Of a stretch of DNA of 64,000 nucleotides, positions 34,776 to 43,502 are shown piece by piece. The position numbers and the translations under genes were made by a program. Location of the stretch: the NCBI RefSeq assembly GCF_900188005.1, contig NZ_FZNR01000002.1:558001-622000 (forward strand), in the 5' to 3' direction. The notes under the pieces are model-generated. The model saw only the letters and a program-made list of their open reading frames with translations. It ran no database searches and was not told the DNA's origin. Source of the stretch: Actinoplanes regularis. Its GTDB lineage: Bacteria > Actinomycetota > Actinomycetes > Mycobacteriales > Micromonosporaceae. Positions within the stretch are counted from its first letter, which is position 1. Every line of letters begins with the position of its first letter.

Positions 34776-35783
34776 TCAGCGCCGGGCGTCGGCGCCGAGC
34801 AGCCGGTCGACCGGGCGGCACAGCCCGCACGGGCTGAACCCGAGCTCGACCGCCTCCGCGGCGGGCAGCGGCTCGGTGATCCGGCCGACCAGGTGCGGGC
34901 AGTCGGCCACGTGGTACCGCGGCCGCCCGTCCACCACCAGCACCTCGATGTCCAGGCGAGCCACCCGGACGGCATCGGCCGGCCGGACCGCCTGCGGCAG
35001 CGGCTCGTCGTCCGGATCGTCCGCGTCCGGCTCGCCGAACCCGTCGCCCAGCGAGGAGTCCCCGGCGTCGGCGACCGGCGAACCGTGCCCGGGGAGACTC
35101 TGGCCCAAGCCGGCCGCGGCGGCCGGTTCGGCGGCGACCGGGCCACGCCAGGACTGGTCGTCGGCCTCGGCCGCGGCGGTGGTCGGGCGGCGCCAGGACT
35201 GGTCATCGGCCTCGCTGCCGCGGGCCTCGCCGATCGCCGACGAGGCGGCCTGATGGTCCGCCGTCGAGCCGGGCGATTCGACGGATTCGTCCGTCAGGTG
35301 TGTTCCCGCGGCTGGCGCACCGGGAGACCGCGAGGGATCCGCCGGGACACTTTGATCCACTGTCGGGCGCTCGTCGTACGCCCGATCGGCGTAGGCGCCG
35401 GAGAAGTCGTCCTGGCCGGTCCGGCCCGTCGCGGTGGAGAACTCGGCGGGCCCGGGAGAGCCGGCGGAGTCCGACTCGCCGAGGTACCCGGAATCGCCTG
35501 CGAACGGGGCGTCGGCCGGGAAAGAATCATGGGCATCGGAGGGCGCCGCCGAGGTGCGGCGCGGGGCGGGGCCCGAGGATGGGGTCTCGTCCAGCGGGTC
35601 GGGCGGGTCCTGCGGCTCGGGGTGACGGGCCGCGGCGCTCTGACGCCAGCCGATGACGAGGACGACCGCAGCGAGAAGACTGGCCACGATCGATGCGATG
35701 AGAAGACTGCTCGACCCGCGGACCAGGCCGATCACGAGGCACACCACCGCGACGAGGATGAGCGGGAAACTGGAAGCAATCAT
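34776..35783 (-). CDS. Membrane protein with disordered linker and C-terminal Ada-like Cys/His motif
   Basis: 335 residues. Two membrane helices fill the N-terminus (residues ~5-22 and ~27-45). Residues 50-250 are Asp/Ser/Pro/Ala-rich and disordered, with a short repeat A-D-D-Q-S-W-R occurring twice. The C-terminal 70 residues are ordered: V-D-G-R-P-R-Y-H-V-A-D-C-P-H-L-V-G, then E-L-G-F-S-P-C-G-L-C-R-P. The H-x3-C-x-H ... C-x2-C spacing resembles the zinc-binding Ada-like tail found in some nucleases and comEA-type proteins. It lies between divIVA and the DUF167 gene, so a link to the septal or polar machinery is possible but only by location. Confidence 0.7.
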   Translation of the reverse strand: MIASSFPLILVAVVCLVIGLVRGSSSLLIASIVASLLAAVVLVIGWRQSAAARHPEPQDPPDPLDETPSSGPAPRRTSAAPSDAHDSFPADAPFAGDSGYLGESDSAGSPGPAEFSTATGRTGQDDFSGAYADRAYDERPTVDQSVPADPSRSPGAPAAGTHLTDESVESPGSTADHQAASSAIGEARGSEADDQSWRRPTTAAAEADDQSWRGPVAAEPAAAAGLGQSLPGHGSPVADAGDSSLGDGFGEPDADDPDDEPLPQAVRPADAVRVARLDIEVLVVDGRPRYHVADCPHLVGRITEPLPAAEAVELGFSPCGLCRPVDRLLGADARR

Positions 35784-35817
35784 GGCTCATCCTCGTCGAG
35801 GGTGCGGGGGGCTCTGG

Positions 35818-36630
35818 TCAGCGGCCCGTTTCGATGGCGTTCGAGCGGCTGCCGTACGACCCGGCCAGGCCGGCCGCGGCGAGACCACCGGAGCCACCGA
35901 CCGAGCGGCTCGCGTCGGCCCGGGCCATCTCGGCCTCCAGGCCCTGGCCCCGGCCATCGAGGTCGCGCAGCTGGCTCTCCAGGTACGCCTTCAGCCGGGT
36001 GCGGTACTCCCGCTCGAACTGCTTCAGCTCCTCGATGTGCTTCTGCAGCGCGGTCCGCTTGGCGTCCAGGCCGCCCATGGCCTCCTGGTGCCGCTGGCGC
36101 GCGTCGCGCTCGAGCGCGTCGGCCTTGGCCCGCGCCTCACGGGTGACCTCCTCCGCCTTGGAACGGGCGTCGGAGAGCAGCTTGTCGGCCTCGCGGCGAG
36201 CGTCGGACACGTGGTCGTCGGCGGTGCGCTGGGCCATCATCAGCACCCGGAGAGCCTGCTGCTCGCCATCGGCGCCGGCGGGACCGGCACCCGGGCCGGG
36301 GCCCTGGGCGCGCACCTGCTCCAGCTCGGCCTGCATCTGCCGGGCCGCCTGCTCGGCCGCCGTCTTGTCCCGCTGCACGCGGTCGAGCTGGGCCTTCATG
36401 TCGTTGAGCTCGGCAGCGAGGCGGGGGTCAGCACTCGGGCCGGCTGGCGCGCCACCCCGACCGCCGCGCTCCACCTGGGCACGGAGCTCGTTGTTCTCCT
36501 CGATCAGACGGGCGAGTTCACGCTCGACCTCGTCCAGGAAGGCGTCGACCTCCTCCTCGTCATACCCCCGCTTGCCGATCGGGGGCTTCTTGAAGGCGAC
36601 GTTATGCACGTCGGCCGGGGTCAGCGGCAT
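35818..36630 (-). CDS. wag31: DivIVA/Wag31 polar growth and septum-site protein
   Basis: 270 residues. The N-terminal DivIVA domain ([23 protein letters not shown]) is followed by [13 protein letters not shown], a Gly/Ala/Pro-rich linker, and a long coiled coil (residues ~125-245, many heptads such as A-D-A-L-E-R-D-A-R). In actinobacteria this protein marks poles and directs peptidoglycan insertion at tips. It sits at the end of the dcw cluster, as usual. The Gly-rich linker and coiled-coil length match mycobacterial Wag31. Confidence 0.93.
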   Translation of the reverse strand: MPLTPADVHNVAFKKPPIGKRGYDEEEVDAFLDEVERELARLIEENNELRAQVERGGRGGAPAGPSADPRLAAELNDMKAQLDRVQRDKTAAEQAARQMQAELEQVRAQGPGPGAGPAGADGEQQALRVLMMAQRTADDHVSDARREADKLLSDARSKAEEVTREARAKADALERDARQRHQEAMGGLDAKRTALQKHIEELKQFEREYRTRLKAYLESQLRDLDGRGQGLEAEMARADASRSVGGSGGLAAAGLAGSYGSRSNAIETGR

Positions 36631-36673
36631 CGAAACTCCTCGGGTCAGTCGCGGCCGCGGTTGGGGCTGCTGT

Positions 36674-36970
36674 CTAGTGGATCAGCCGGTATAACACGAA
36701 CCTCATAAGCACGAACAGGATAACCAGCAGCACGATGGAAGCCAGGTCCAAACTCACGTTACCAATGCGGAGCGGTGGGATCACACGCCTCAACGCCTTG
36801 AGAGGTGGATCCGTGACGCTCCACACGGACTCGAGTGCGGCTGACGCTCCCCTGCCCGGCTGCCATCGGCGTCCGTACTGGAGCACTGCGCTCATGACGA
36901 ACCTGCTGAACAACACCAGAATGAAGAGGTACACCAACAGATAGAGAATCTGGAACACGATCGATAGCAC
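36674..36970 (-). CDS. yggT: YggT-family membrane protein
   Basis: 98 residues with two membrane segments: [17 protein letters not shown] near the start and [12 protein letters not shown] at the end. The linker has the family motif [16 protein letters not shown]. The role is unclear; YggT proteins accompany sepF and divIVA in Gram-positive division clusters, as here. Closely spaced after sepF (24 bp) and before wag31 (43 bp). Confidence 0.9.
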   Translation of the reverse strand: MLSIVFQILYLLVYLFILVLFSRFVMSAVLQYGRRWQPGRGASAALESVWSVTDPPLKALRRVIPPLRIGNVSLDLASIVLLVILFVLMRFVLYRLIH

Positions 36971-36994
36971 GTCGGGCGGATCCCTCGTTCGGGG

Positions 36995-37735
36995 TCAACT
37001 CTGGGCGAAGAACCCACCCTCGGCGATCTTGGCCTTGTCCTCCGCGGTGACCTGGACATTAGCCGGTGAGAGCAGGAAAACCCGGTTGGTAACGCGCTCG
37101 ATCGTACCCCGGAGGCCGAAGGCCAGCCCGGCAGCGAAATCCACCAGTCGGCGGGCGTCGGACTCATCCATCTCGGTGAGATTGATGATCACCGGTACGC
37201 CGTCCCGGAAGTGCTCGCCGATCGTCCGGGCCTCCCGGTACGTGGTCGGGTGCAGCGTGGTGATCTGATACCGCTGCTCGTCCTCCATCGGACGGTGCTG
37301 CACGTGCGGCTGGTGGGCCGGCGGCTGCGGGGCGAGCGCGAGGTTCTCCCGGGTGGAGTAGGTCAGCGCCGAGGGCTGCTCCGGCGCCACCGAGGGGCGC
37401 GTGATGGAACGGACACTGGCCCGCTCGATCCGGTCCTCGTCGTCCCGGTCCAGTTCGGCGCGCACCGAGGAGGCGCGCTCACTGAGCCGGCTGGAGCGCT
37501 CGGACCGGTCCCGCTCGGAGCGCAGCCGCGGCGCCGGGCGCTCCTCCTCGACCTCGTCGTCGTCGAAGCCCTCGGAGTATCGGTCGGCGGTGGAGTAGCG
37601 GTGGTCACGGTCGTGGTCCCGACCGCTGCGCGACGACCGGTAGGAGCGCTCCTGGTAGCCACGCTCGTCGTAGTCGCGGTCGTCCTCCTCCTCGGCCAGC
37701 CCCAGCCAGACGGCCGCCTTGCGGAAAGTACTCAT
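36995..37735 (-). CDS. sepF: Cell division protein SepF
   Basis: 246 residues. An N-terminal amphipathic segment ([10 protein letters not shown]) for membrane binding is followed by a charged Arg/Asp/Glu/Ser linker (residues ~15-130) and the C-terminal SepF domain with [21 protein letters not shown] and [11 protein letters not shown]. SepF tethers FtsZ to the membrane; in actinobacteria lacking FtsA it is the essential anchor. GGAGGTGGGG before the ATG is a good ribosome binding site. The linker is long and unusually Arg/Ser/Asp-rich. Confidence 0.94.
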   Translation of the reverse strand: MSTFRKAAVWLGLAEEEDDRDYDERGYQERSYRSSRSGRDHDRDHRYSTADRYSEGFDDDEVEEERPAPRLRSERDRSERSSRLSERASSVRAELDRDDEDRIERASVRSITRPSVAPEQPSALTYSTRENLALAPQPPAHQPHVQHRPMEDEQRYQITTLHPTTYREARTIGEHFRDGVPVIINLTEMDESDARRLVDFAAGLAFGLRGTIERVTNRVFLLSPANVQVTAEDKAKIAEGGFFAQS

Positions 37736-37923
37736 GCCCCACCTCCGTCCGCTCTTGCGGCCCGCGCCCCCTCATGGCGTGCCGCGTCCCCCCTGGCTAG
37801 CCGGACACCGGGTCCGATCCGGACCTGTGACCCGCTGCGACGCTGCGTCGTCGGACGCAACGGCCGCCGTCGGAGACGCGTCGCGTAAAACAACACCTGT
37901 GTAGTTTGCTGCCCGCCGCAAGG

Positions 37924-38637
37924 CTACCGCAGCGAGTTTCGCATCCCGAGTAAAGATGTACCGATCCGCACGTGTGTCGCCCCGTGCCGGATCGCGGCCT
38001 CCAGGTCGCCGCTCATCCCCGCCGAAACGGTCGTCGCACTGGGCTGCGCGGACCGCAGCTGACCAGCCAATTCGGCCAGTCGCGCGAACGCGTCGCCGGG
38101 ATCCTGGCCGAGCGGGGCCACGGCCATCACGCCGCCCAGCCGCAGTCCGTCCGATGAGGCCACCGCGTCGGATACCCGCCAGAGATCGTCGCCGACCACT
38201 CCGCCGCGCTCCGGGTCACCGTCCAGGCTCACCTGGACCAGCACCTCGAGCGGCTCGTCGCGGACCGCCACAGCGGCCCGGTCCAGCGCCGCGACCAGGC
38301 GCACCGAATCCACCGACTCGACCACATCCGCGTACGCGGCAACCGATTTGGCCTTGTTGCGCTGCAACTGCCCGACGAAATGCCAGCGCAGGCGCGCACC
38401 CGCGGCACGCGCCTGGGCGGCCTTGCCGGCCGCCTCCTGGTCCTTGTTCTCCCCGACGTCGGTGACGCCGAGACCGGCGAGCAACAGCACGTCGCTCGCC
38501 GGGTACGTCTTGGTCACCGCGGTCAGGGTGACCGCTTCGGCCGGCCGGCCGGCCGCCACACAGGCGCGCGAGATCCGCTCGCGCACCTGCTGAAGATTGG
38601 CGGCGAGCTCGGCCCGCCGCCTGTCGTCACTCACCAT
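37924..38637 (-). CDS. YggS-family PLP homeostasis protein
   Basis: 237 residues, alanine-racemase-like barrel. The PLP Lys is in L-T-A-V-T-K-T-Y-P-A-S-D-V; other motifs are G-E-N-K-D-Q-E-A, W-H-F-V-G-Q-L-Q-R-N-K-A-K and H-V-R-I-G-T-S-L-L-G-M-R. It binds PLP without known catalysis and buffers PLP levels. It lies between ftsZ (9 bp gap) and sepF (188-bp gap without a gene), the conserved order in Gram-positives. Confidence 0.93.
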   Translation of the reverse strand: MVSDDRRRAELAANLQQVRERISRACVAAGRPAEAVTLTAVTKTYPASDVLLLAGLGVTDVGENKDQEAAGKAAQARAAGARLRWHFVGQLQRNKAKSVAAYADVVESVDSVRLVAALDRAAVAVRDEPLEVLVQVSLDGDPERGGVVGDDLWRVSDAVASSDGLRLGGVMAVAPLGQDPGDAFARLAELAGQLRSAQPSATTVSAGMSGDLEAAIRHGATHVRIGTSLLGMRNSLR

Positions 38638-38646
38638 GGGTCGCGG

Positions 38647-39783
38647 TCAGGAACCGTTCTTCAGGAAGTCCGGCACGTCGACGTCGTCGAAGAGCACGTG
38701 CTTGCGCGGCGCCGGCGTGGCCGGGCTGACCGCCGGTGTGGCCGGGTTGATCGCCGGCACCGGGACCGACGGGTTGACCGGCGGGGCCGGCGGGTTGTTC
38801 TGCTTGCGCACCGGCTCGGCCGGCTTGTACGAGGGCGTCCCGCCGTCGAACCCGGCCGCGATCACGGTCACCCGCACCTCGTCACCGAGCGCGTCGTCGA
38901 TCACCGCGCCGAAGATGATGTTCGCGTCCGGGTGCGCCGCGTCCGTGACCAGCTGCGCCGCGTCGTTGATCTCGAACAGGCCGAGGTCGGAACCGCCGGC
39001 GATGGAGAGCAGCACGCCGCGCGCGCCGTCCATGCTCTGCTCCAGCAGCGGGCTGGAGATGGCCCGCTCGGCGGCCTCGACGGCGCGGTTGTCGCCACGC
39101 GCGCTGCCGATGCCCATGAGCGCGCTGCCGGCGTTGCTCATCACGCTCTTGACGTCGGCGAAGTCCAGGTTGATCAGACCCGGGGTGGTGATCAGGTCGG
39201 TGATCCCCTGGACACCGGAGAGCAGCACCTGGTCGGCCTGGCGGAACGCGTCCATCATGCTGATGCCGCGGTCGCCGAGCGCCAGCAGCCGATCGTTCGG
39301 GATCACGATCAGCGTGTCGCACTGGTTGCGCAGCTCGTCGATGCCGGCCTCGGCCTGGACCTGGCGCCGCTTGCCCTCGAAGGAGAACGGGCGGGTGACC
39401 ACGCCGATGGTCAGCGCGCCCAGCTTGCGGGCGATGTTCGCCACCACGGGGGCGCCGCCGGTACCGGTGCCGCCGCCCTCGCCGCAGGTCACGAAGACCA
39501 TGTCGGCGCCCTTGAGCACCTCCTCGATCTCGTCGCGGTGGTCCTCGGCGGCGCTCTTGCCGACCTCGGGCTGGGCGCCGGCGCCGAGGCCGCGGGTGAG
39601 CTCCCGGCCGACGTCCAGTTTGACGTCGGCGTCGCTCATCAGCAGGGCCTGGGCATCGGTGTTGATCGCGATGAACTCGACGCCCTTGAGCCCAACCTCG
39701 ATCATGCGGTTCACGGCGTTCACGCCGCCGCCGCCGATACCTACGACCTTGATGACCGCAAGGTAGTTGTGTGGAGGTGTCAT
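38647..39783 (-). CDS. ftsZ: Cell division GTPase FtsZ
   Basis: 378 residues from the ATG at 39783 (GGAAGG upstream); the frame is open to 39864 but [12 protein letters not shown] is the conserved start. The tubulin signature [12 protein letters not shown], the N-terminal [12 protein letters not shown] and the T7 region N-L-D-F-A-D are intact. A Pro/Ala-rich linker leads to the C-terminal peptide [10 protein letters not shown], the docking site for SepF and FtsW. It has its own 298-bp upstream region, suggesting a separate promoter inside the cluster. Confidence 0.97.
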   Translation of the reverse strand: MTPPHNYLAVIKVVGIGGGGVNAVNRMIEVGLKGVEFIAINTDAQALLMSDADVKLDVGRELTRGLGAGAQPEVGKSAAEDHRDEIEEVLKGADMVFVTCGEGGGTGTGGAPVVANIARKLGALTIGVVTRPFSFEGKRRQVQAEAGIDELRNQCDTLIVIPNDRLLALGDRGISMMDAFRQADQVLLSGVQGITDLITTPGLINLDFADVKSVMSNAGSALMGIGSARGDNRAVEAAERAISSPLLEQSMDGARGVLLSIAGGSDLGLFEINDAAQLVTDAAHPDANIIFGAVIDDALGDEVRVTVIAAGFDGGTPSYKPAEPVRKQNNPPAPPVNPSVPVPAINPATPAVSPATPAPRKHVLFDDVDVPDFLKNGS

Positions 39784-39894
39784 CGGGCTCAGCCTTCCCT
39801 TCCGGGGTTGGCGGATGTCGAGGGCCCCTGCGGTTCCGGTCGGGATCCGCACTTCGACATCCACTGCCGTACAAGGGAGGGCGAGGAAACCCTC

Positions 39895-39917
39895 ACCCTC
39901 TACTAGAGGTAGAGGGT
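39895..39917. promoter_or_regulatory. Palindrome in the ftsZ upstream region
   Basis: ACCCTCTAC (39895-39903) and GTAGAGGGT (39909-39917) with a 5-base centre; inside it CCTCTACTAGAGG is itself symmetrical. It lies about 115 bp upstream of the ftsZ start in the 298-bp gap between ftsQ and ftsZ, which holds no gene. It is either an operator or an RNA hairpin in the ftsZ leader. Confidence 0.5.
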
Positions 39918-40081
39918 TATGTCAACCACTCAAACCTCTCGACGCAACGTATGCGGACATCGGGCCACGACCAAAGAACTCGAGCGGCGTGTCGCGCCCG
40001 CTTACGAGGCGAGAATGCGACTCACCCGTAACCTTGACGCTAATATTCCGTTCGTACGTGTTTGTCTGTTTAGCTGGCTGG

Positions 40082-40852
40082 CTATCGAATGGTCACGACC
40101 GTCGGCGCGCTGACGTCGATCTCCCGGCCCTCGCGCCGCAGCAGCGCGGTGGCCACCTTGCTCTTCTGATCGCTCTGGGTGTCGTCACCCCAGATCACCA
40201 CGCGCTCCTTGCGCAGCTCCAACTTGATCGACACCGGCGAGATCACCGAGATCGCGACCAGTTGCTCGCGCAGGTCGTCGCTGAGCGCCGCGAGCACGGT
40301 CAGCGCCGACCCGGTGTTCGAGTCGGCCGGCCCGGGCGACTGGAGCCGGGCCAGCGGCAGGCCGGCCGGCGGCGCGGCGACCGTCCGGAACGGCACCCCG
40401 TCGTCGTCGATCAGGGTGTACTGCCCGCCGGCGGTCGGCACCGCCGCGACCGCGACCCGCTCGACCACCTCGATCCGCAGGGTGGACGGCCAGGCACGGC
40501 TGACCACCACCTTGTCGACCGCGCTCAGGCCGCGCACCCGGGCGCTGACCTCGTCCAAGTCGACCCGGGCCAGCGGGCGCTCGGCCGGTACCGCGGCCGC
40601 GGCCCGCACCTGCTCCGGATCGAGCACCTGGACGCCGACCACCTCGACGGTCCGCACACCGAGCACCGAGGTGCCGTAGACCAGCCAGATCAGGCCACCG
40701 GCGAGCAGCAGCACGCCGATGCCGGCCAGCCAGGGCAGGGCGGCCCGCAGCCGCCGTTGCCGGGCGCGGGCCATGAACCGGCGTGCGGACGGCGGCACCG
40801 CGTCGGTGTCGGCCCGGACCAGGCGCCAGTTACGCGTGCCCCCGCCCGCCAC
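40082..40852 (-). CDS. ftsQ: Cell division protein FtsQ
   Basis: 256 residues, GTG start. A basic cytoplasmic N-terminus is followed by one membrane segment (residues ~38-60, A-L-P-W-L-A-G-I-G-V-L-L-L-A-G-G-L-I) and the POTRA domain (V-R-T-V-E-V-V-G-V-Q-V-L-D-P-E-Q-V), then the FtsQ-type beta domain with R-A-W-P-S-T-L-R-I-E-V-V-E-R. It recruits FtsL and FtsI at the septum. The gene begins 3 bp after the murC stop. Confidence 0.93.
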   Translation of the reverse strand: MAGGGTRNWRLVRADTDAVPPSARRFMARARQRRLRAALPWLAGIGVLLLAGGLIWLVYGTSVLGVRTVEVVGVQVLDPEQVRAAAAVPAERPLARVDLDEVSARVRGLSAVDKVVVSRAWPSTLRIEVVERVAVAAVPTAGGQYTLIDDDGVPFRTVAAPPAGLPLARLQSPGPADSNTGSALTVLAALSDDLREQLVAISVISPVSIKLELRKERVVIWGDDTQSDQKSKVATALLRREGREIDVSAPTVVTIR

Positions 40853-40855
40853 GGA

Positions 40856-42295
40856 TCAGCCCGCTAGACCCGGCTGGAGGTCGGCCTCGGCGAGCGCGGC
40901 CAGCAACTCGTCGCCCATCAGCGAGATCGGCGGCGCGCCCATGGTCACCACCACGTCGCCGGGACGGCTGCGGCGGACCACCTCGGCCGGCACGTCCTCC
41001 CAGTCCGGGACGAAGATCTTGCGGTCGGCGGGCACGTCGACCGCGGCGGTCAGGGCGAGACCGCCCTCGCCCGGCCCACGGGTCTCCCCCGGGCCGAACA
41101 CCTCCATCACGATCACCTGGTCCGCGACCGCCAGCCCTTCGGCCAGTTCGGCCTGCAGGTCCCGGGTGCGGTACACCCGGTACGGCTGGAACACCACGAT
41201 CAGCCGGCCCTCACCGGCCACCTCGCGCAGCGTGCGCAGCGCCGCCAGCACCGAGGTCGGGTGGTAGGCGTACTCGTCGTAGACCCGGACACCGGCCGCG
41301 ATGCCCTTGCGCTCGAACCGGCGGCGGACGCCGGGGAACGACTCCAGCGCCTCGACGATCTTCTGCAGCGGCAGGCCCAGCTTGAGCGCGGTGAGCACGG
41401 TCGCGGCGCTGTTCAGGCCCATGTGCTTGCCGGGCAGCGCGAGCTTGAACTCGCCCAGCGACTCCCCGTTCAGCTCGGCCCGGTAGCGGACCCCGCTGAC
41501 GGTCGAGACCACGTCACTGATCCGCAGGTCGGCGTCCTCGGACTCGCCGTAGGTGTAGACGGTCTTGCCCTTGGCCCGCAGCCCGGCGATCAGTTCCTCG
41601 GTGCCCGGCCCGTCCGCGCAGGTCACCACGAAACCGTCGGCCAGCTCGCCGAACTCCAGGAAGCCCGCCTTGAGGGTCTCCAGGTCGCCCCAGTTGTTGA
41701 GGTGATCGCCCTCGATGTTCGTGATGATCGCGACGTGCGGGCGGTAGATCAGGAACGAGCGGTCGTGCTCGTCGGCCTCGGCCACGAAGTGCGGGCCGCT
41801 GCCGTGGTGCCCGTTGGACCCGGCCGCGGAGAGCTCGCCACCGATCACGAACGACGGGTCCTGACCGGCGTGCTGCAGGATCACCGTCATGATCGAGGTG
41901 GTGGTGGTCTTGCCGTGGGTGCCCGCCACCGCGATCGTCTTACGGTTGGTCATCGTCGCGGCGAGCGCCTCCGAGCGGTGCAGCACCCGCAGCCCGCGCC
42001 GGCGCGCCTCGGCCATCTCCACGTGATCCTTGGGGATCGCCGTGGAGTAGACGACCGTGTCGACGCCGTCGAGGTTCGAGGCCTCGTGCGCCATGTGCAC
42101 CGTCCCGCCGAGCGCGCGCAGCGCCGCCAGGGCGGGCCACTCCCGCAACTCGCTGCCGGAGACCGGAACACCCCGGGTCAGCAGGAGCCGGGCCAGGCCG
42201 GCCATCCCGACCCCGCCGATCCCGATCAGATGCACACTGCCCAGGTCCTCGGCGGTCATCTCACCGGCTGGCGTCAACTCCGCCGTGTTCACCAC
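40856..42295 (-). CDS. murC: UDP-N-acetylmuramate-L-alanine ligase
   Basis: 479 residues. The N-terminal Rossmann region H-L-I-G-I-G-G-V-G-M-A-G-L-A, the ATP loop A-V-A-G-T-H-G-K-T-T-T-T and Y-D-E-Y-A-Y-H-P-T are all present. It adds the first residue of the stem peptide to UDP-MurNAc; in some Micromonosporaceae that residue is reported as Gly, which cannot be judged here. It starts GTG-GTG. The upstream junction with murG is bridged by a short repeat ORF. Confidence 0.96.
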   Translation of the reverse strand: MVNTAELTPAGEMTAEDLGSVHLIGIGGVGMAGLARLLLTRGVPVSGSELREWPALAALRALGGTVHMAHEASNLDGVDTVVYSTAIPKDHVEMAEARRRGLRVLHRSEALAATMTNRKTIAVAGTHGKTTTTSIMTVILQHAGQDPSFVIGGELSAAGSNGHHGSGPHFVAEADEHDRSFLIYRPHVAIITNIEGDHLNNWGDLETLKAGFLEFGELADGFVVTCADGPGTEELIAGLRAKGKTVYTYGESEDADLRISDVVSTVSGVRYRAELNGESLGEFKLALPGKHMGLNSAATVLTALKLGLPLQKIVEALESFPGVRRRFERKGIAAGVRVYDEYAYHPTSVLAALRTLREVAGEGRLIVVFQPYRVYRTRDLQAELAEGLAVADQVIVMEVFGPGETRGPGEGGLALTAAVDVPADRKIFVPDWEDVPAEVVRRSRPGDVVVTMGAPPISLMGDELLAALAEADLQPGLAG

Positions 42296-42399
42296 TTCAC
42301 TCCCTCAGTCACCGTGTTCGCGGCCCTCATCGGTCCACTGCCTCCAGAACGAGCGGCCCGCGCCGGGTCCGCCGCCCTCGAAGAGCGAGCGGCCCTCAT
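42289..42399 (-). repeat. Bridging ORF and duplicated murG 3' end between murG and murC
   Basis: The last ~35 bp of murG (42390-42425) recur at 42321-42356 with about three differences, one 69-bp period downstream. A 36-codon ORF starts with an ATG overlapping the murG stop (ATGA) and ends with a TGA overlapping the second GTG of murC (GTGA). It contains GGAGG ahead of an internal ATGAGG, repeating the murG end. The sequence is unrelated to the cassette at 5175 but has the same layout. Confidence 0.6.
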
Positions 42400-43502
42400 C
42401 GGCCCACTGCTTCCAGAACGAAGCGGAGCAATTGCTCGTCACCGTCGCGGCGCCCGTAAGCGGCGGCCGCGTGACCCATGCCGGCCAGCCGCTGCCGGTC
42501 GCGGGCCAGCGGGATGATGTTCCGCTCGATCCATTCCGGGGTCATCTCGCTGTTGTCGACCAGCAGACCGCCGCCCGCCTCGACCACCGGGATCGCGTTG
42601 CGCCGCTGTTCCTGGTTGCTGAACGGGTACGGCACGTAGATCGCCGGCATGCCGAGCGCCGTGGTCTCGGCGACCGTGATCGCCCCGCCCCGGCAGAGCA
42701 TCAGGTCGGCGGCAGCGTATCCGAGCTGCATGTCCGACAGGTAGGGCACGACGACATACGGCACGGGCAGGTCGTTCGGCACGTCGAACGGGTCGTTACG
42801 ACCACCCTGAACGTGCAGCACCTGGATGCCGGCGTGGGCCAGCCGCTTGGCGGCCGCGGCGACCGCCAGGTTGATCGTCCGAGCACCGGAGGAGCCGCCG
42901 GAGACGAAGAGCACCGGCAGGTCCGGGCGCAACCCGAAGTGGTAGAGCGCCTGCGGGCGCAGCGCCGGCCGGTCCATCTGCGTGATCCCGGTCCGCAGCG
43001 GCACGCCGACCAGGCGCGCGTTGCGCAGCGACTCGGCCTGCTCCAGCTGGTGCGGGAAGCCGACGGCGATCCGCTTGGTGAACTTCATGCCCATCCGGTT
43101 GGCGACCCCGGGCGGCACGTTCACCTCGTGGATCACGATCGGCATCTCGCGGCGCCAGGCGGCCAGGTAGGCCGGCACCGAGACGTAACCACCGAACCCG
43201 ACCACCACCTCGGCCTGCACCTCGTCGATGATCTCGCCGGCCGCGTGCGCGGACCGGTACATCCGGTCCGGGGTGCGCAGCAGGTCCAGGTTCAGCGATC
43301 GGGGCAGCTGGAACGCCGGGATCACCCGCAGGTCGTAGCCGGCCGCCGGGATGAGCTGGTTCTCCATCCCCTTGGGGCTGCCCAGCGTGGTGATCCGGAT
43401 GTGCGGGAAATGGCGGCGCAACGCATCGGCGAAGGCGAGCAGCGGATAGATGTGTCCGCCGGTGCCTCCCCCGGCGAGCACGACCGACCGCAGCTGAACC
43501 AT
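42396..43502 (-). CDS. murG: UDP-GlcNAc:lipid I N-acetylglucosaminyltransferase
   Basis: 368 residues from the ATG at 43502. The N-terminal loop V-L-A-G-G-G-T-G-G-H-I-Y-P, V-G-F-G-G-Y-V-S-V-P, V-S-G-G-S-S-G-A-R and the acceptor-side M-L-C-R-G-G-A-I-T-V-A-E are intact. It converts lipid I to lipid II on the cytoplasmic membrane face. The start shares one base with the ftsW stop (TGATG). A longer frame runs upstream through ftsW in another phase and is not coding. Confidence 0.96.
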   Translation of the reverse strand: MVQLRSVVLAGGGTGGHIYPLLAFADALRRHFPHIRITTLGSPKGMENQLIPAAGYDLRVIPAFQLPRSLNLDLLRTPDRMYRSAHAAGEIIDEVQAEVVVGFGGYVSVPAYLAAWRREMPIVIHEVNVPPGVANRMGMKFTKRIAVGFPHQLEQAESLRNARLVGVPLRTGITQMDRPALRPQALYHFGLRPDLPVLFVSGGSSGARTINLAVAAAAKRLAHAGIQVLHVQGGRNDPFDVPNDLPVPYVVVPYLSDMQLGYAAADLMLCRGGAITVAETTALGMPAIYVPYPFSNQEQRRNAIPVVEAGGGLLVDNSEMTPEWIERNIIPLARDRQRLAGMGHAAAAYGRRDGDEQLLRFVLEAVGR

